Shown: one piece after another, positions 1 through 8,499 of the stretch
Numbering within the stretch: the stretch's first letter is position 1
How the letters are laid out: each line of letters starts with the position of its first letter
DNA from: Caulobacter sp. FWC26
GTDB lineage: Bacteria; Pseudomonadota; Alphaproteobacteria; Caulobacterales; Caulobacteraceae
NCBI RefSeq assembly: GCF_002742645.2
Contig: NZ_CP033875.1
Span: 868,001 to 932,000, forward strand
Direction: 5' to 3'
Length of the DNA: 64,000 nucleotides
The notes under the pieces: model-generated
Seen by the model: the letters and a program-made list of their open reading frames with translations, nothing else
Told to the model about the DNA's origin: nothing
Databases searched by the model: none
Translations under genes and position numbers: made by a program

Positions 1-152
1 CGGATTTCCTCCACCGAGGCGAAGGGCAGGGTGATCCCGTTGCGCTTGGCCAGCTCGAACATCAGCTCGGGCTCGAGGCTGCCCTCGATGTGCATATGCA
101 GCTCGGCCTTGGGCAGGCCACGAACGAAGTCGGCGAAGGCGGTGTCGGTCAT
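1..152 (-). CDS. add: Adenosine deaminase, N-terminal part (runs off the window)
   Basis: Only the first 50 codons are inside the window. The reverse-strand translation begins [19 protein letters not shown] and continues [10 protein letters not shown]. This is the N-terminal signature of adenosine/adenine deaminases of the amidohydrolase superfamily. The HMH pair supplies two zinc ligands at the start of the TIM barrel. The enzyme hydrolyses adenosine (or adenine) to inosine (or hypoxanthine) and ammonia in purine salvage. An in-frame ATG two codons upstream (158) is an alternative start, and neither start has a clear Shine-Dalgarno sequence. Adenosine versus adenine specificity cannot be decided from this fragment. 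Confidence 0.8.
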   Translation of the reverse strand, partial: MTDTAFADFVRGLPKAELHMHIEGSLEPELMFELAKRNGITLPFASVEEI

Positions 153-344
153 GGGCATGTCATCGGGCGTGCGCGCGGCGGGGTCAAGGCGGTGATGGTT
201 AGGCTGGCGCGTCTGTATGCGGATGTCCACGTCGTCTCCGGCGGGATTTACTGTGGCGCGCGATTCAGTTTCATTGGTGATCGGTCGTCGAACGGCGTTT
301 CTCCATATCGGAGCGCGATCCGCGTGCGCCTTCTCGGGGGAACG
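153..344. other. Intergenic region between divergent add and amidohydrolase
   Basis: This is a 192-bp divergent spacer that must carry the promoters of both neighbours. It contains one GANTC site (GATTC in GCGCGATTCAG near 262). I see no convincing -35/-10 pair, hairpin or small gene. Confidence 0.4.
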
Positions 345-1364
345 ATGCGATTCAGATCCATACTAATGGCGCTTGCTGGCGCCGCTCTGTTAGCCGCTCC
401 GGCCCGCGCGGCCGACCCGATCATCGACATGCACCTGCATGCCTTGCCCGCCGACAGTCAGGGTCCGCCGCCTCTGGCCATGTGCACGCCGATCAATCCC
501 ATGCCGACCTGGGATCAGCGCCAGCCCTGGACGGACGGCCTTATGGGGATGTTCAAGCACCCGACTTGCGCCGACCCGATCTGGTCGCCGACCAGCGAGG
601 ATGAGATCCGCGACAAGACCCTGGCGATCATGCGGAAGCGCAACATCATCGGGGTCGTCAGCGGTTCCTACAAGCGCGTGATGGCGTGGCAGGCCTTGGC
701 CCCCGACCGGGTGCTCCCGGGCCTGATCCCGGCCGACGCCGAGTTAGGCAAGCCCAAGGTGATGCTGGAGGAGTTCGCTCAGGCCAAGGCGGCCGGCAAG
801 CTGGCGGTGATCGGCGAGCTGGGCTTCGAGTACGAGGGCATAGCGCCGAACGATCCGCGTCTGGAAAACCTCTGGGCCACCGCCGAGGCCCTCGACTTGC
901 CGGTGGCGATCCATATCGGCCCCGGCCCGCCCGGCATGGCCTACGTCCCGGGCTCCGGCTACCGCGCCCGGCTCAGCAGTCCGCTGTTGCTGGAGGATGT
1001 GCTGGTCAAGCATCCCAAGTTGCGCGTCAACGTCATGCACGCCGGCTTTCCGATGCTCGACGACACTCTGGCCCTGCTCTACGCCCATCCGCAGGTCTAT
1101 TTGGACACCGGCGTGATCGTCTACACGCAGCCCCGCCCGGCCTTCTATCGTTACCTGCAGGCGCTGGTGGACGCGGGCTTCGGCGAGCGGATCATGTTCG
1201 GTTCCGACCAGATGGTATGGCCTGAAACGATCGAGCGCTCGATCGCTGTGATCGAGGAGGCTCCGTTTCTGTCTGCTGAACAGAAGCGGGATATCCTCTA
1301 CAACAATGCCGCGCGGTTCCTGCGGTTGGATGAGGCGACAAAGGCCAAGCATCGTACGATGTAG
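345..1364 (+). CDS. Exported amidohydrolase-2 family metal-dependent hydrolase
   Basis: 339 aa. The ATG at 345 follows GGGGGAACG and gives a clean signal peptide (charged MRFR, hydrophobic residues 6-18, likely cleavage after ARA at about 22), so longer readings of the frame are not used. The mature protein opens with the amidohydrolase metal motif DMHLH (His30, His32). Later come AIHIG (about 189), NVMHAGFP (about 230) and FGSDQ (about 285), matching the remaining metal ligands of the amidohydrolase-2 (PF04909) TIM barrel. The substrate cannot be read from sequence; relatives act on lactones or decarboxylate aromatic acids. The export signal implies a periplasmic role. A GC hairpin directly follows the stop. 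Confidence 0.75.
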   Translation: MRFRSILMALAGAALLAAPARAADPIIDMHLHALPADSQGPPPLAMCTPINPMPTWDQRQPWTDGLMGMFKHPTCADPIWSPTSEDEIRDKTLAIMRKRNIIGVVSGSYKRVMAWQALAPDRVLPGLIPADAELGKPKVMLEEFAQAKAAGKLAVIGELGFEYEGIAPNDPRLENLWATAEALDLPVAIHIGPGPPGMAYVPGSGYRARLSSPLLLEDVLVKHPKLRVNVMHAGFPMLDDTLALLYAHPQVYLDTGVIVYTQPRPAFYRYLQALVDAGFGERIMFGSDQMVWPETIERSIAVIEEAPFLSAEQKRDILYNNAARFLRLDEATKAKHRTM

Positions 1365-1389
1365 CCGGCCGCTCTTTGGAGCGACCGGC
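1364..1389. terminator. GC-rich hairpin between convergent genes
   Basis: GCCGGCCGCTC and GAGCGACCGGC pair around a TTTG loop with one G-U-type mismatch. It begins at the last base of the amidohydrolase stop codon and sits 13 bp from the stop of the convergent lipoprotein gene. There is no T-run, so it may be a weak bidirectional terminator or only a 3'-end stabiliser. Confidence 0.45.
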
Positions 1390-1401
1390 GGCTGATGCAA
1401 C

Positions 1402-1701
1402 CTAGTGGGCGGCGTCCTTAGCCTTCTCGCCGGCCTTCTCGGCGGCGTCACCGGCCTTTTCGGCGGCCTTGCCAGCGGCGGCGGCGGCGTCGCCTGCAGC
1501 TTCCATTGACGCTTCGGTTCCCGCTGCAGCGGCGTCAGCCGTTGCGTTTGCCGCCTGGGTCGCGGCCTGGGACGCGGCAGCGGCCTGACTGGCGGCGGCC
1601 GCGCTTTCGACGGTGGCCTCCTGGGCCTTCTCGGCCTTGTTCTCGCAGGCCATCAACGTCAGGCCCATAGCGGCAACGGCCGCGATCGTTACGATACGCA
1701 T
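1402..1701 (-). CDS. Small Ala/Lys/Glu-rich lipoprotein
   Basis: 99 aa. The ATG at 1701 has a strong GGGAGGAGA Shine-Dalgarno 5 nt upstream. Residues 1-18 form a lipoprotein signal ending in the lipobox LMAC with Cys19. The rest is low complexity: Ala-rich stretches then repeated AEKAGE/KA units, predicted to be one long amphipathic helix or coiled coil. The composition resembles small Lpp-like or entericidin-like lipoproteins, but I do not recognise a named family. It is probably anchored in the inner face of the outer membrane. It is convergent with the amidohydrolase across a hairpin. Confidence 0.75.
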   Translation of the reverse strand: MRIVTIAAVAAMGLTLMACENKAEKAQEATVESAAAASQAAAASQAATQAANATADAAAAGTEASMEAAGDAAAAAGKAAEKAGDAAEKAGEKAKDAAH

Positions 1702-1777
1702 CAGCGTCTCCTCCCAGCCCCGGCCTAGCGCCGGGCAAGGGAGTAATCCGAACGTCGCCATTGGGTTGCCAAGCTTG

Positions 1778-2674
1778 TCACGACATCGGGTTGGCCGGCG
1801 GCGGCGGACCTTCGGGCAGCGGGATGAACTCGTCGTGGTCGAGGTCGGGCAGCTTCATGCGGCCGGCCTTCCAGTCGGCCTTGGCCTGTTCGATACGGTC
1901 CTTGGACGAGGAGACGAAATTCCACTCGATAAAGCGCGGGCCCACCGGCTCGCCGCCCAGGAGCATCACCGTAGAGCGCTCCAGGGCCTTGAAGACGATC
2001 GTCTCCCCCGGAGCGAACACGGCCATCTGGGCTTCGCCGAGCTCTCGGCCATCGACCTCGACGCGGCCCGCAGCGATGTAGGCGGCCCGCTCGGGATATT
2101 CAGCCGGAAGCGCGGCGGTGACACCGGGCTCCAGTTCCCAGTGCACATAAAAGAGCGGGGAAAACACCGGCACGGTCGACTTGGCGCCGAACGCCTCGCC
2201 GGCGATCAGCCGGGCCTTCAGCCCCCCGCTTTCATAATAGGGCAGATCGGCCGAGCCCTCGTGATGGGTGAAGCTGGGCGCGACTTCCTCGAACTCTTTG
2301 GGCAGGGCGACCCAGGCCTGCATGCCGTCCATGCGGCCGCCGCGCTCGCGCAGCCCCTCGAAGCGTTCGGAGTGGGTGATGCCCGAGCCGGCGGTCATCC
2401 AGTTGACCTCGTTCGGCTTGATCACGGCCAGCGAGCCCACGCTGTCGCGGTGAGTGATCTCGCCCTCGAACAGATAGGTCAAGGTCGAAAGGCCGATATG
2501 CGGGTGCGGGCGCACGTCGGCGCTCTTGGCGAAGCCGGGGTCGAACGCCGCCGGGCCCATGTGGTCCAGGAAGGTGAATGGACCGACCATACGATGCGCG
2601 TGAAACGGCAGCACACGCCCGACCTCGAAGTTGCCGAGGTCTTTGCGGCGGGCGTCGAAGACGAGATCGATCAT
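1778..2674 (-). CDS. Pirin family protein
   Basis: 298 aa, normal pirin length, with two cupin domains. The N-terminal cupin keeps all four metal ligands known from human pirin: His57 and His59 in RPHPHIG, and His101 and Glu103 in GSGITHSER. The C-terminal half has the LLGGEP and FIEWNFVSS signatures of the family. Bacterial pirins are cytoplasmic Fe-binding proteins; some have quercetinase activity and others modulate enzymes such as pyruvate dehydrogenase. Nothing here tells which. The gene stands alone, 110 bp downstream of the Lrp gene on the same strand. Confidence 0.88.
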   Translation of the reverse strand: MIDLVFDARRKDLGNFEVGRVLPFHAHRMVGPFTFLDHMGPAAFDPGFAKSADVRPHPHIGLSTLTYLFEGEITHRDSVGSLAVIKPNEVNWMTAGSGITHSERFEGLRERGGRMDGMQAWVALPKEFEEVAPSFTHHEGSADLPYYESGGLKARLIAGEAFGAKSTVPVFSPLFYVHWELEPGVTAALPAEYPERAAYIAAGRVEVDGRELGEAQMAVFAPGETIVFKALERSTVMLLGGEPVGPRFIEWNFVSSSKDRIEQAKADWKAGRMKLPDLDHDEFIPLPEGPPPPANPMS

Positions 2675-2784
2675 GGGAACTCCGGCGGTGAGGTGGCGCG
2701 GAGTTTAGCGGGGAGTTATGGTCGGTGCTTGGATAAAAGCGGCGGCGCTGTCGCTCCCCACAAGGCGGGAAAGCGACTTTCGCC

Positions 2785-3282
2785 TCAGCTCAGAGGGCTG
2801 ACATACGGGCTGATCAGGCCCAGCGGCACGGCGGTGGAGTTCTTGACGCCCCGGATCACGATGCGGCTTTCGATGTTCGACACCAGGCCCAGCGACAGCA
2901 GCTTGTCGCGCAGGAACTCGTCGAAGGCGCGCATGTCGCGGGTGACGATCCGCATTTCGTAGTCGGCCGCGCCGGTCACGGTGGCGCACTGGACGACCTC
3001 GGCCCACTTGCCGACTGCCTGTTCGAAGGTGTCGAGGTTTTCCTTGGTCGGCAGCGAAAGCTTCACGGTGCAGTACACCTCGAAGCCCAGGCCCAGCTTT
3101 TCACGGTCCAGAATGGTGACGCGGCGCTGGATCACGCCGGCGTCTTCCAGGCGCTTGATCCGGCGCCAGCAGGGGCTGGACGACAGACCGACGCGTTCGG
3201 CGATCTCCGCGACGGACAGTCCGGCGTCGTGTTGGATCAGATCCAGAATCTTGGCATCCACGGCGTCGAGTTGTTCGGACAA
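2785..3282 (-). CDS. Lrp/AsnC family regulator, divergent from indolepyruvate oxidoreductase
   Basis: 165 aa. The frame is open far upstream, but the start is set by GGGGGGAGGAATTTC followed by TTG at 3282; no ATG has a usable ribosome site. An N-terminal winged helix-turn-helix (residues about 8-55, with GLSSSPCWRRIKRLEDAGVI) is followed by a RAM ligand-binding domain. These regulators form octameric discs that respond to amino acids. The gene is divergent from the indolepyruvate oxidoreductase across 142 bp containing a 9+9 inverted repeat, so it probably controls that gene and itself, most plausibly sensing an aromatic or branched amino acid. Confidence 0.88.
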   Translation of the reverse strand: MSEQLDAVDAKILDLIQHDAGLSVAEIAERVGLSSSPCWRRIKRLEDAGVIQRRVTILDREKLGLGFEVYCTVKLSLPTKENLDTFEQAVGKWAEVVQCATVTGAADYEMRIVTRDMRAFDEFLRDKLLSLGLVSNIESRIVIRGVKNSTAVPLGLISPYVSPLS

Positions 3283-3307
3283 GAAATTCCTCCCCCCAGA
3301 GGGCGTT

Positions 3308-3333
3308 GGCGCTTTGATTTTGCGCAAAGCGCC
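3308..3333. promoter_or_regulatory. Inverted repeat, candidate Lrp operator
   Basis: GGCGCTTTG (3308-3316) and CAAAGCGCC (3325-3333) form a perfect 9-bp inverted repeat around an 8-bp spacer. It lies between the divergent Lrp gene (start 3282) and indolepyruvate oxidoreductase (start 3425), 26 bp upstream of the regulator start. Its position fits an autoregulatory and target operator. Confidence 0.5.
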
Positions 3334-3350
3334 CCTGAGTCGGGCACGCC

Positions 3351-3380
3351 TTGGGCAAACATTTTCCGCGCTTCTATAAG
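3351..3380 (+). promoter_or_regulatory. Possible promoter of indolepyruvate oxidoreductase
   Basis: TTGGGC at 3351-3356 and TATAAG at 3375-3380 are 18 bp apart, the latter in an AT-rich stretch 45 bp before the ATG at 3425. The candidate Lrp operator lies just upstream. This is a sequence-only guess at a sigma-70-type promoter. Confidence 0.35.
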
Positions 3381-3424
3381 ATATTGCGTAGCGGGCGAGA
3401 AGACCCGGGAGGAAAATTTTTGCC

Positions 3425-6400
3425 ATGCGGCACTCGGAAGTCACTCTCGACGACAAATATGTGCTCGAAGATGGTCGCGCCTTCATCACCGGCGTGCAGG
3501 CCCTTCTCCGCGTCTTGCTGGATCGCAAGCGCCTCGACCGCAAGGCGGGGTTGAACACGGGCGGCTACCTGTCGGGCTATCGCGGGTCGCCCTTGGGCGG
3601 GCTCGACCAGCAGGCCGCGCGCATCAAGAAGCTTCTCACCGCGCATGATGTCGTCTTCCAGGAAGGCCTGAACGAAGACCTCGCCGCGACCGCCGTCTGG
3701 GGCAGCCAGCAGGCCAACCTGTTCCCGGGCGCGCTTTATGATGGCGTGTTCGGCATGTGGTACGGCAAGGCGCCCGGCGTCGACCGCACCGGCGATGTCT
3801 TCAAGCACGCCAACTTCGCCGGGACCTTCCCGACCGGCGGGGTCCTGGCGGTGGCTGGCGACGACCACGCCTGCAAGAGCTCGACCCTCCCGTCGCAATC
3901 GGAATTCGCCTTCCAGGACTTCGAGATGCCGGTGCTGTCGCCGGCCGACGTGCAAGAGGTGCTCGACTACGGCCTGCTCGGCATTTCGATGTCGCGGTTC
4001 TCGGGCCTGTGGACGGGCATGATCGCCCTGGCCGACACCATGGACTCCGGCGTGACCATCGACGTCTCGCTGGACCGCCACCAGATCGTGGTCCCCGAGT
4101 TCGCGTTCCCGCCAGGCGGCCTGGGCATCCGCCAGAAGGACCAGCCGATGGAGAAGGAGCGGCGCATGCGGCTCCACAAGATCCCGGCGGCGTTGGCCTT
4201 CGCGCGCGCCAACCATATCGACCGCGTGGTGCTGGGCGCCTCGCATGTGAAGGTCGGCAAGGCGCGCCTCGGCATCGTTTGCCAGGGGCAGGCCTATAAA
4301 GACGTGCTGGAGGCCTTCACGGCCATGGGCATGACCTTGCAGGAAGCCGCCGACCTGGGCGTTTCGATCTATAAGGTCGGCATGCCCTGGCCGCTGGAGC
4401 CGCTGGGCCTGCGCGCCTTCGCCGCCGGCCTCGAGACCCTGATGGTCATCGAGCACAAGCGCGCCCTGATCGAACCGCAAGCCCGCGCCGCGCTCTACGA
4501 TCTTCCCGCCCAGGCGCGGCCGCGCGTGATCGGCAAGACCGACGAGAAGGGCGGCCCGCTGTTGTCGGAGCTGGGCTCGCTGTCGGTCGCCGAAATCGCG
4601 CTCGCCATCTATGACCGCCTGCCTCAAGGGCCGCACATGGAGCGGGCGCAGGCCTATCTGAACCGCGTCAGCGCCGCCGGCGTCGCCGCCGTCAGCCTCG
4701 CCGCCGACCAGGCCCGCAAGCCGTTCTTCTGCTCGGGCTGTCCGCACAACACCTCGACCAAGCTGCCCGAGGGCTCGCGCGCTCTGGCCGGCATCGGCTG
4801 CCACTACATGGCCGGGTTCAACGACCCGATGACCGACCTCAACACCCACATGGGCGGCGAGGGTCTGACCTGGGTGGGCGCCGCGCCGTTCACCCGCGAA
4901 AAGCACGTGTTCCAGAACCTGGGCGACGGCACCTACAACCACTCGGGTTCCTTGGCCATTCGCGGCGCCGTCGCGGCCGGGACCAACATCACCTACAAGC
5001 TGCTCTATAACGACGCCGTCGCCATGACCGGCGGCCAGCGCGCCGAGAGCGGCTTCACCCCCGCCCAGATCACCCGCCAACTGGCGGCCGAGGGCGTCAA
5101 GAAGACCGTCATCGTCGTCGATGACCTCAAGCGCTACGAGGGCGTCAACGATCTGGCGCCGGGCGTCGAGATCTTTCCGCGCTCGGACCTGATGCGTGTG
5201 CAGGAGATGCTGCGCGAGACGCCCGGGACCACGGTGCTTCTGTATGATCAGACCTGCGCCACCGAGAAGCGCCGTCGCCGCAAGCGCGGCTCGATGCCCA
5301 AGGCGACCCAGCGGGTCTTCATCAACCCGCTGGTCTGCGAGGGTTGCGGCGACTGCTCGGTGAAGTCCAACTGCGTGTCGGTCGAGCCGCTGGCCACCGA
5401 GTTTGGCCGCAAGCGCAAGATCAACCAGTCGTCCTGTAACCAGGACTACTCCTGCGTCGAGGGCTTCTGCCCCTCGTTCATCACCCTGGAAGGCGCCGAA
5501 AGCGCCCAGTCCAAGAAGACCCCTGCGGCCCTGACCGCCGAGTCGACGCCGCTGCCCGAGTTCGAGCCGCTGACCGGCGTGCGCAAGATCTTGTTCACGG
5601 GCGTGGGCGGGACGGGCGTCACCACGGTCGCCTCGATCCTGGCCATGGCCGCCCACATCGACGGCCGCGCCGGCAGCGTGGTCGACATGACGGGTCTGGC
5701 CCAAAAGGGCGGCTCGGTGTTCAGCCACGTCAAGATCGGCGAGACCGAGGAGACGATCGTCGGCGGCCGCGTGCCTGCCGCCAGCACCGATGTGCTGATC
5801 GCTTGTGATCTTCTCGTGGCAGCCAGCCCCGAGGGCCTGTCCCTTTACGCCAAGGACCGCACGCGCGCCTTCGGCAACAGCGACTTTGCGCCCACGGCCG
5901 ACTTCGTCACCAGCCGCGACGTGCGCTTCGACAGCGGGGCCATGGCGCGCCGCGTGAAGGGCGCGACCCGGACCTTCGACGCCTGCCCGGCCCAGCGTTT
6001 GGCTGAGACCGAGTTCGGCGACGCCATCTACGCCAACATGATCATGGTGGGCTTCGCCTGGCAGCGCGGCGTGATCCCGCTGTCCAGCCGCGCGGTCTAT
6101 CGGGCGATCAAGCTGAACGGCGTCGACGCCGAGGCCAACCTCCAGGCCTTCGAGCTGGGTCGCCGGGTGGCCCACGATCCGTCGACCCTGAAGGTCAAGG
6201 AAGACGCCACCCCGACGCCCGAGACCATGCCGTTGGACGCTCTGATCGCCCACCGCATCGCTCAGCTGACGGCCTATCAGAACGCCGCCTACGCCCAGCG
6301 CTATGCGGACAAGGTGGCCAAGGTCCGCAGCGCCGAAACCGCCGTGTCCGGCGAGGACGGCGCCCTGCCGCTGACCCGCGCGGCGGCGGTGAACCTCTAC

Positions 6401-6862
6401 AAGCTGATGGCCTACAAGGACGAGTACGAGGTCGCGCGCCTCTATACCGACGGCCGTTTCGCGGCCGAGCTGGCGGGTACCTTCAAGGGCGGCAAGGCCA
6501 AGGTGTGGCTGGCCCCGCCGCTGCTGGCCCCCAAGGCCGCCGACGGCAAGCCCAAGAAGATCGCCTTCGGCGGCTGGATGCTGGACCTGGCCTTCCCGAT
6601 GCTGGCCAAGCTGAAGGGCCTGCGCGGCACGGCGCTCGACATCTTCGGCAAGACCGAGGAGCGGCGCATGGAGCGCGGCCTGATCGCGTCCTACGAGACC
6701 GGTCTGGACCGTCTCGCGGCGGGGCTTTCGCCGGAGAGCGTGCCGCTGGCCGTGAAGATCGCCGAGATCCCCCAGCAGATCCGCGGCTTCGGTCACGTGA
6801 AGGAGGCCTCGGTGAAGGTCGCCAAGGCGGCCGAGGAGAAGCTGTGGGCGCAGTGGGGGTAG
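3425..6862 (+). CDS. Indolepyruvate ferredoxin oxidoreductase, single-chain
   Basis: 1145 aa. It oxidatively decarboxylates arylpyruvates (indolepyruvate and related 2-oxo acids from aromatic amino acid transamination) to acyl-CoA, passing electrons to ferredoxin. The N-terminal two thirds are the thiamine-diphosphate part; VFQNLGDGTYNHSG near residue 500 is the TPP-binding region. A cysteine-rich iron-sulfur segment follows (about 637-680: CEGCGDCSVKSNC, then CNQDYSC). Next is the gamma domain with the nucleotide-type loop TGVGGTGVTT (about 723) and a C-terminal DUF6537-like region. Archaeal enzymes split this over IorA and IorB; the fused form is common in proteobacteria. A Shine-Dalgarno GGGAGG lies 12 nt before the ATG. 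It is divergent from an Lrp-type regulator. Confidence 0.92.
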   Translation: MRHSEVTLDDKYVLEDGRAFITGVQALLRVLLDRKRLDRKAGLNTGGYLSGYRGSPLGGLDQQAARIKKLLTAHDVVFQEGLNEDLAATAVWGSQQANLFPGALYDGVFGMWYGKAPGVDRTGDVFKHANFAGTFPTGGVLAVAGDDHACKSSTLPSQSEFAFQDFEMPVLSPADVQEVLDYGLLGISMSRFSGLWTGMIALADTMDSGVTIDVSLDRHQIVVPEFAFPPGGLGIRQKDQPMEKERRMRLHKIPAALAFARANHIDRVVLGASHVKVGKARLGIVCQGQAYKDVLEAFTAMGMTLQEAADLGVSIYKVGMPWPLEPLGLRAFAAGLETLMVIEHKRALIEPQARAALYDLPAQARPRVIGKTDEKGGPLLSELGSLSVAEIALAIYDRLPQGPHMERAQAYLNRVSAAGVAAVSLAADQARKPFFCSGCPHNTSTKLPEGSRALAGIGCHYMAGFNDPMTDLNTHMGGEGLTWVGAAPFTREKHVFQNLGDGTYNHSGSLAIRGAVAAGTNITYKLLYNDAVAMTGGQRAESGFTPAQITRQLAAEGVKKTVIVVDDLKRYEGVNDLAPGVEIFPRSDLMRVQEMLRETPGTTVLLYDQTCATEKRRRRKRGSMPKATQRVFINPLVCEGCGDCSVKSNCVSVEPLATEFGRKRKINQSSCNQDYSCVEGFCPSFITLEGAESAQSKKTPAALTAESTPLPEFEPLTGVRKILFTGVGGTGVTTVASILAMAAHIDGRAGSVVDMTGLAQKGGSVFSHVKIGETEETIVGGRVPAASTDVLIACDLLVAASPEGLSLYAKDRTRAFGNSDFAPTADFVTSRDVRFDSGAMARRVKGATRTFDACPAQRLAETEFGDAIYANMIMVGFAWQRGVIPLSSRAVYRAIKLNGVDAEANLQAFELGRRVAHDPSTLKVKEDATPTPETMPLDALIAHRIAQLTAYQNAAYAQRYADKVAKVRSAETAVSGEDGALPLTRAAAVNLYKLMAYKDEYEVARLYTDGRFAAELAGTFKGGKAKVWLAPPLLAPKAADGKPKKIAFGGWMLDLAFPMLAKLKGLRGTALDIFGKTEERRMERGLIASYETGLDRLAAGLSPESVPLAVKIAEIPQQIRGFGHVKEASVKVAKAAEEKLWAQWG

Positions 6863-6883
6863 GGGCGACGTCGATCCAATAGA

Positions 6884-7013
6884 CCGACTTCCCGGCGAAC
6901 GCCGGGGCCCAGATTCATCCGGGGCGGCTGGGGATGATGCGCCATCACACGGCGCTTATCGGATAGCCGCAGGTGGGTTCGATCTGGATCCCGGCGTTCG
7001 CCGGGAAGGTCGG
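6884..7013. repeat. Intergenic palindrome family A, copy 1 (carries GANTC)
   Basis: The left arm contains TTCCCGGCGAACGCCGGGG then CCCAGATTC. The right arm is the reverse complement, GATCTGGATCCCGG then CGTTCGCCGGGAA. The arms enclose about 65 bp. GATTC in the left arm is a CcrM (GANTC) site. Three further copies are at 41925, 42942 and 44219. Here it follows the indolepyruvate oxidoreductase stop. Confidence 0.8.
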
Positions 7014-7052
7014 ACTGTGGATGGAAGCTGGGGGCTGCTTTCGATCCACACT

Positions 7053-7160
7053 TGCCCCCTCCGCGCCTTCGGCGCTCCTCCCCCGGAGGGGGAAGAAGGG
7101 TGCTGGCCTTCTGCCCCCTATGGGGGCGGACGACCATACGAATCATGGTCCGGTGGGGGC
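7053..7160. repeat. Intergenic repeat family B, copy 1
   Basis: It starts TTGCCCCCTCCG, has a CCCCCGGAGGGGG hairpin followed by AAGAAGG, then TGCCCCCTATGGGGGCGGACGACC and ends GGTGGGGGC. The same architecture recurs at 58879 and 60736. Together with the family A copy it fills the 339-bp gap between 6863 and 7201, where I see no gene. Confidence 0.75.
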
Positions 7161-7201
7161 CTGCAGTCTGACCCCAAGCCGTCGTCCCAAACGTCAGCCT
7201 C

Positions 7202-8371
7202 TCACCGCACAAACGGCACCTTCACCGTTCCATAGGTCGCCGCGCGCCAGAGCCACTCCAGCGGGCCGTAGTGGAAGCGCTTGAACCACAAGGTCGCCAG
7301 CACGCCCTGGATCACCAGGAAGCCGAGGCCCAGCCATAAGGCCGTTGCCTGCGGCAGCCATTTCCAGGCTCCCAGGCCAAAGCCGTAGAACACCGGAACC
7401 CAGATCAGCGACTGCAGGACATAGAAGGTCAGGGTCATCCGGCCCATCGGGGCCAGGCGTTCCAGCAGCTTCCGGCCAACGCCCTGATAGGCCTCGACGA
7501 TCAGAAGCACATAGACGCCCATCACCGAAACGTCGAACCAGCCGCCCATCAGGTTGCCCAGCAGCTTGCGCGCCATCGGGGCGGCGGTCGCGTCGGGCAG
7601 CAAGGCGGCCAGTGGGGCTTGGCCAAAGCGGGCCAAGAGCGCGACCACGGTCAGCGCGACCAAGGCGCGGCGGCGCTGGCGGACGAACCGTTCCGGCGCG
7701 TCGAACACCCCGGCGCGGCCCAGGCTCAGGCCGATCAGGAACAGGGCCAGGATCTGGAAGAGACGGCCCGTCTCGATGAAGAACCACCACTTGAAGCTCT
7801 GACCCTGCCAGACGTTCCAGGTCAGCATCTGCTCCAGCGGCGCGGTGCGGTAGAAGGCCGGGCCGGTGTCGCCCCAGTGATGCGGCGCGGCGTTGGCCCA
7901 GGTCGCGCCCGTCGCGGCGCTGATGATCTGGAAGGCCAGCAGGGGCTGGGCCAGCAGGATCGCCGCGACCGCCAGGATCACCTTGTTGCTTGCCCGATAG
8001 AACGGGATCAGCAGCAGGCCCAGCGGCGCCAGCACCATCAGGATGTCGCCGCGATAGACGAGGCTATGGGCCAGGCCGATCAGGGCCAGCACCACCATCC
8101 GCCAGGCGAACCGGCCCGAGAAATTGGTCCCCCGCCGATCGGCCTTGTCCATCAGCAGGAAGAAGCTGAGGCCAAAGCACAGGGTCAGCAGGCTGAACGC
8201 CTTGCCCATGAAGAAGGTGGTGAAGATCGTGTGGGTCAGGTTCTGGTTCGGCGCGGCCCAGTAGATCTCGTACTGCTCGAACATGTGGACCATGTAGACG
8301 CCGATCAGGGCGAAGGCCCGCAGCGTGTCGATCAGCAGATTGCGCGCAGGCGCGGCCGGCGTGCCGTCCAT
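7202..8371 (-). CDS. DUF418 (YeiB-like) integral membrane protein
   Basis: 389 aa, with about ten hydrophobic segments spread over the chain. The N-terminal NLLIDTLRAFALIGVYMVHMF is the typical heparan-alpha-glucosaminide-acyltransferase-like opening of this family. The C-terminal DUF418 block ends FHYGPLEWLWRAATYG, its diagnostic motif. YeiB-type proteins sit in the inner membrane; their biochemical function is not established, though the fold suggests acyl transfer. A GAGAAG precedes the ATG. It is transcribed divergently from the flavoenzyme at 8500, and family A/B repeats lie just beyond its 3' end. Confidence 0.85.
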   Translation of the reverse strand: MDGTPAAPARNLLIDTLRAFALIGVYMVHMFEQYEIYWAAPNQNLTHTIFTTFFMGKAFSLLTLCFGLSFFLLMDKADRRGTNFSGRFAWRMVVLALIGLAHSLVYRGDILMVLAPLGLLLIPFYRASNKVILAVAAILLAQPLLAFQIISAATGATWANAAPHHWGDTGPAFYRTAPLEQMLTWNVWQGQSFKWWFFIETGRLFQILALFLIGLSLGRAGVFDAPERFVRQRRRALVALTVVALLARFGQAPLAALLPDATAAPMARKLLGNLMGGWFDVSVMGVYVLLIVEAYQGVGRKLLERLAPMGRMTLTFYVLQSLIWVPVFYGFGLGAWKWLPQATALWLGLGFLVIQGVLATLWFKRFHYGPLEWLWRAATYGTVKVPFVR

Positions 8372-8499
8372 CTTCTCATTCCCCCCGGGTGCGACGTCTG
8401 GGCGTCGAGCCGCCAGACCATGCCTTGCCTGTTAGCGCTGTCAATAAGGGCGGGGTCGTCGCGACTGGCGGATCGGATCGCCTCGTCTAAGGTGGGCGC

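Noticed and set aside
3374-6796. A 1140-codon open frame on the minus strand opposite indolepyruvate oxidoreductase
   Set aside because: It mirrors the codon phase of a highly conserved plus-strand gene in high-GC DNA. Its product is Gly/His/Arg-rich low complexity with no recognisable domain, and it has no ribosome site.
6884-7160. Possible CRISPR array or insertion sequence in the repeat-rich gap
   Set aside because: The elements are palindromes without regular spacers, no cas gene, no transposase and no target-site duplication.
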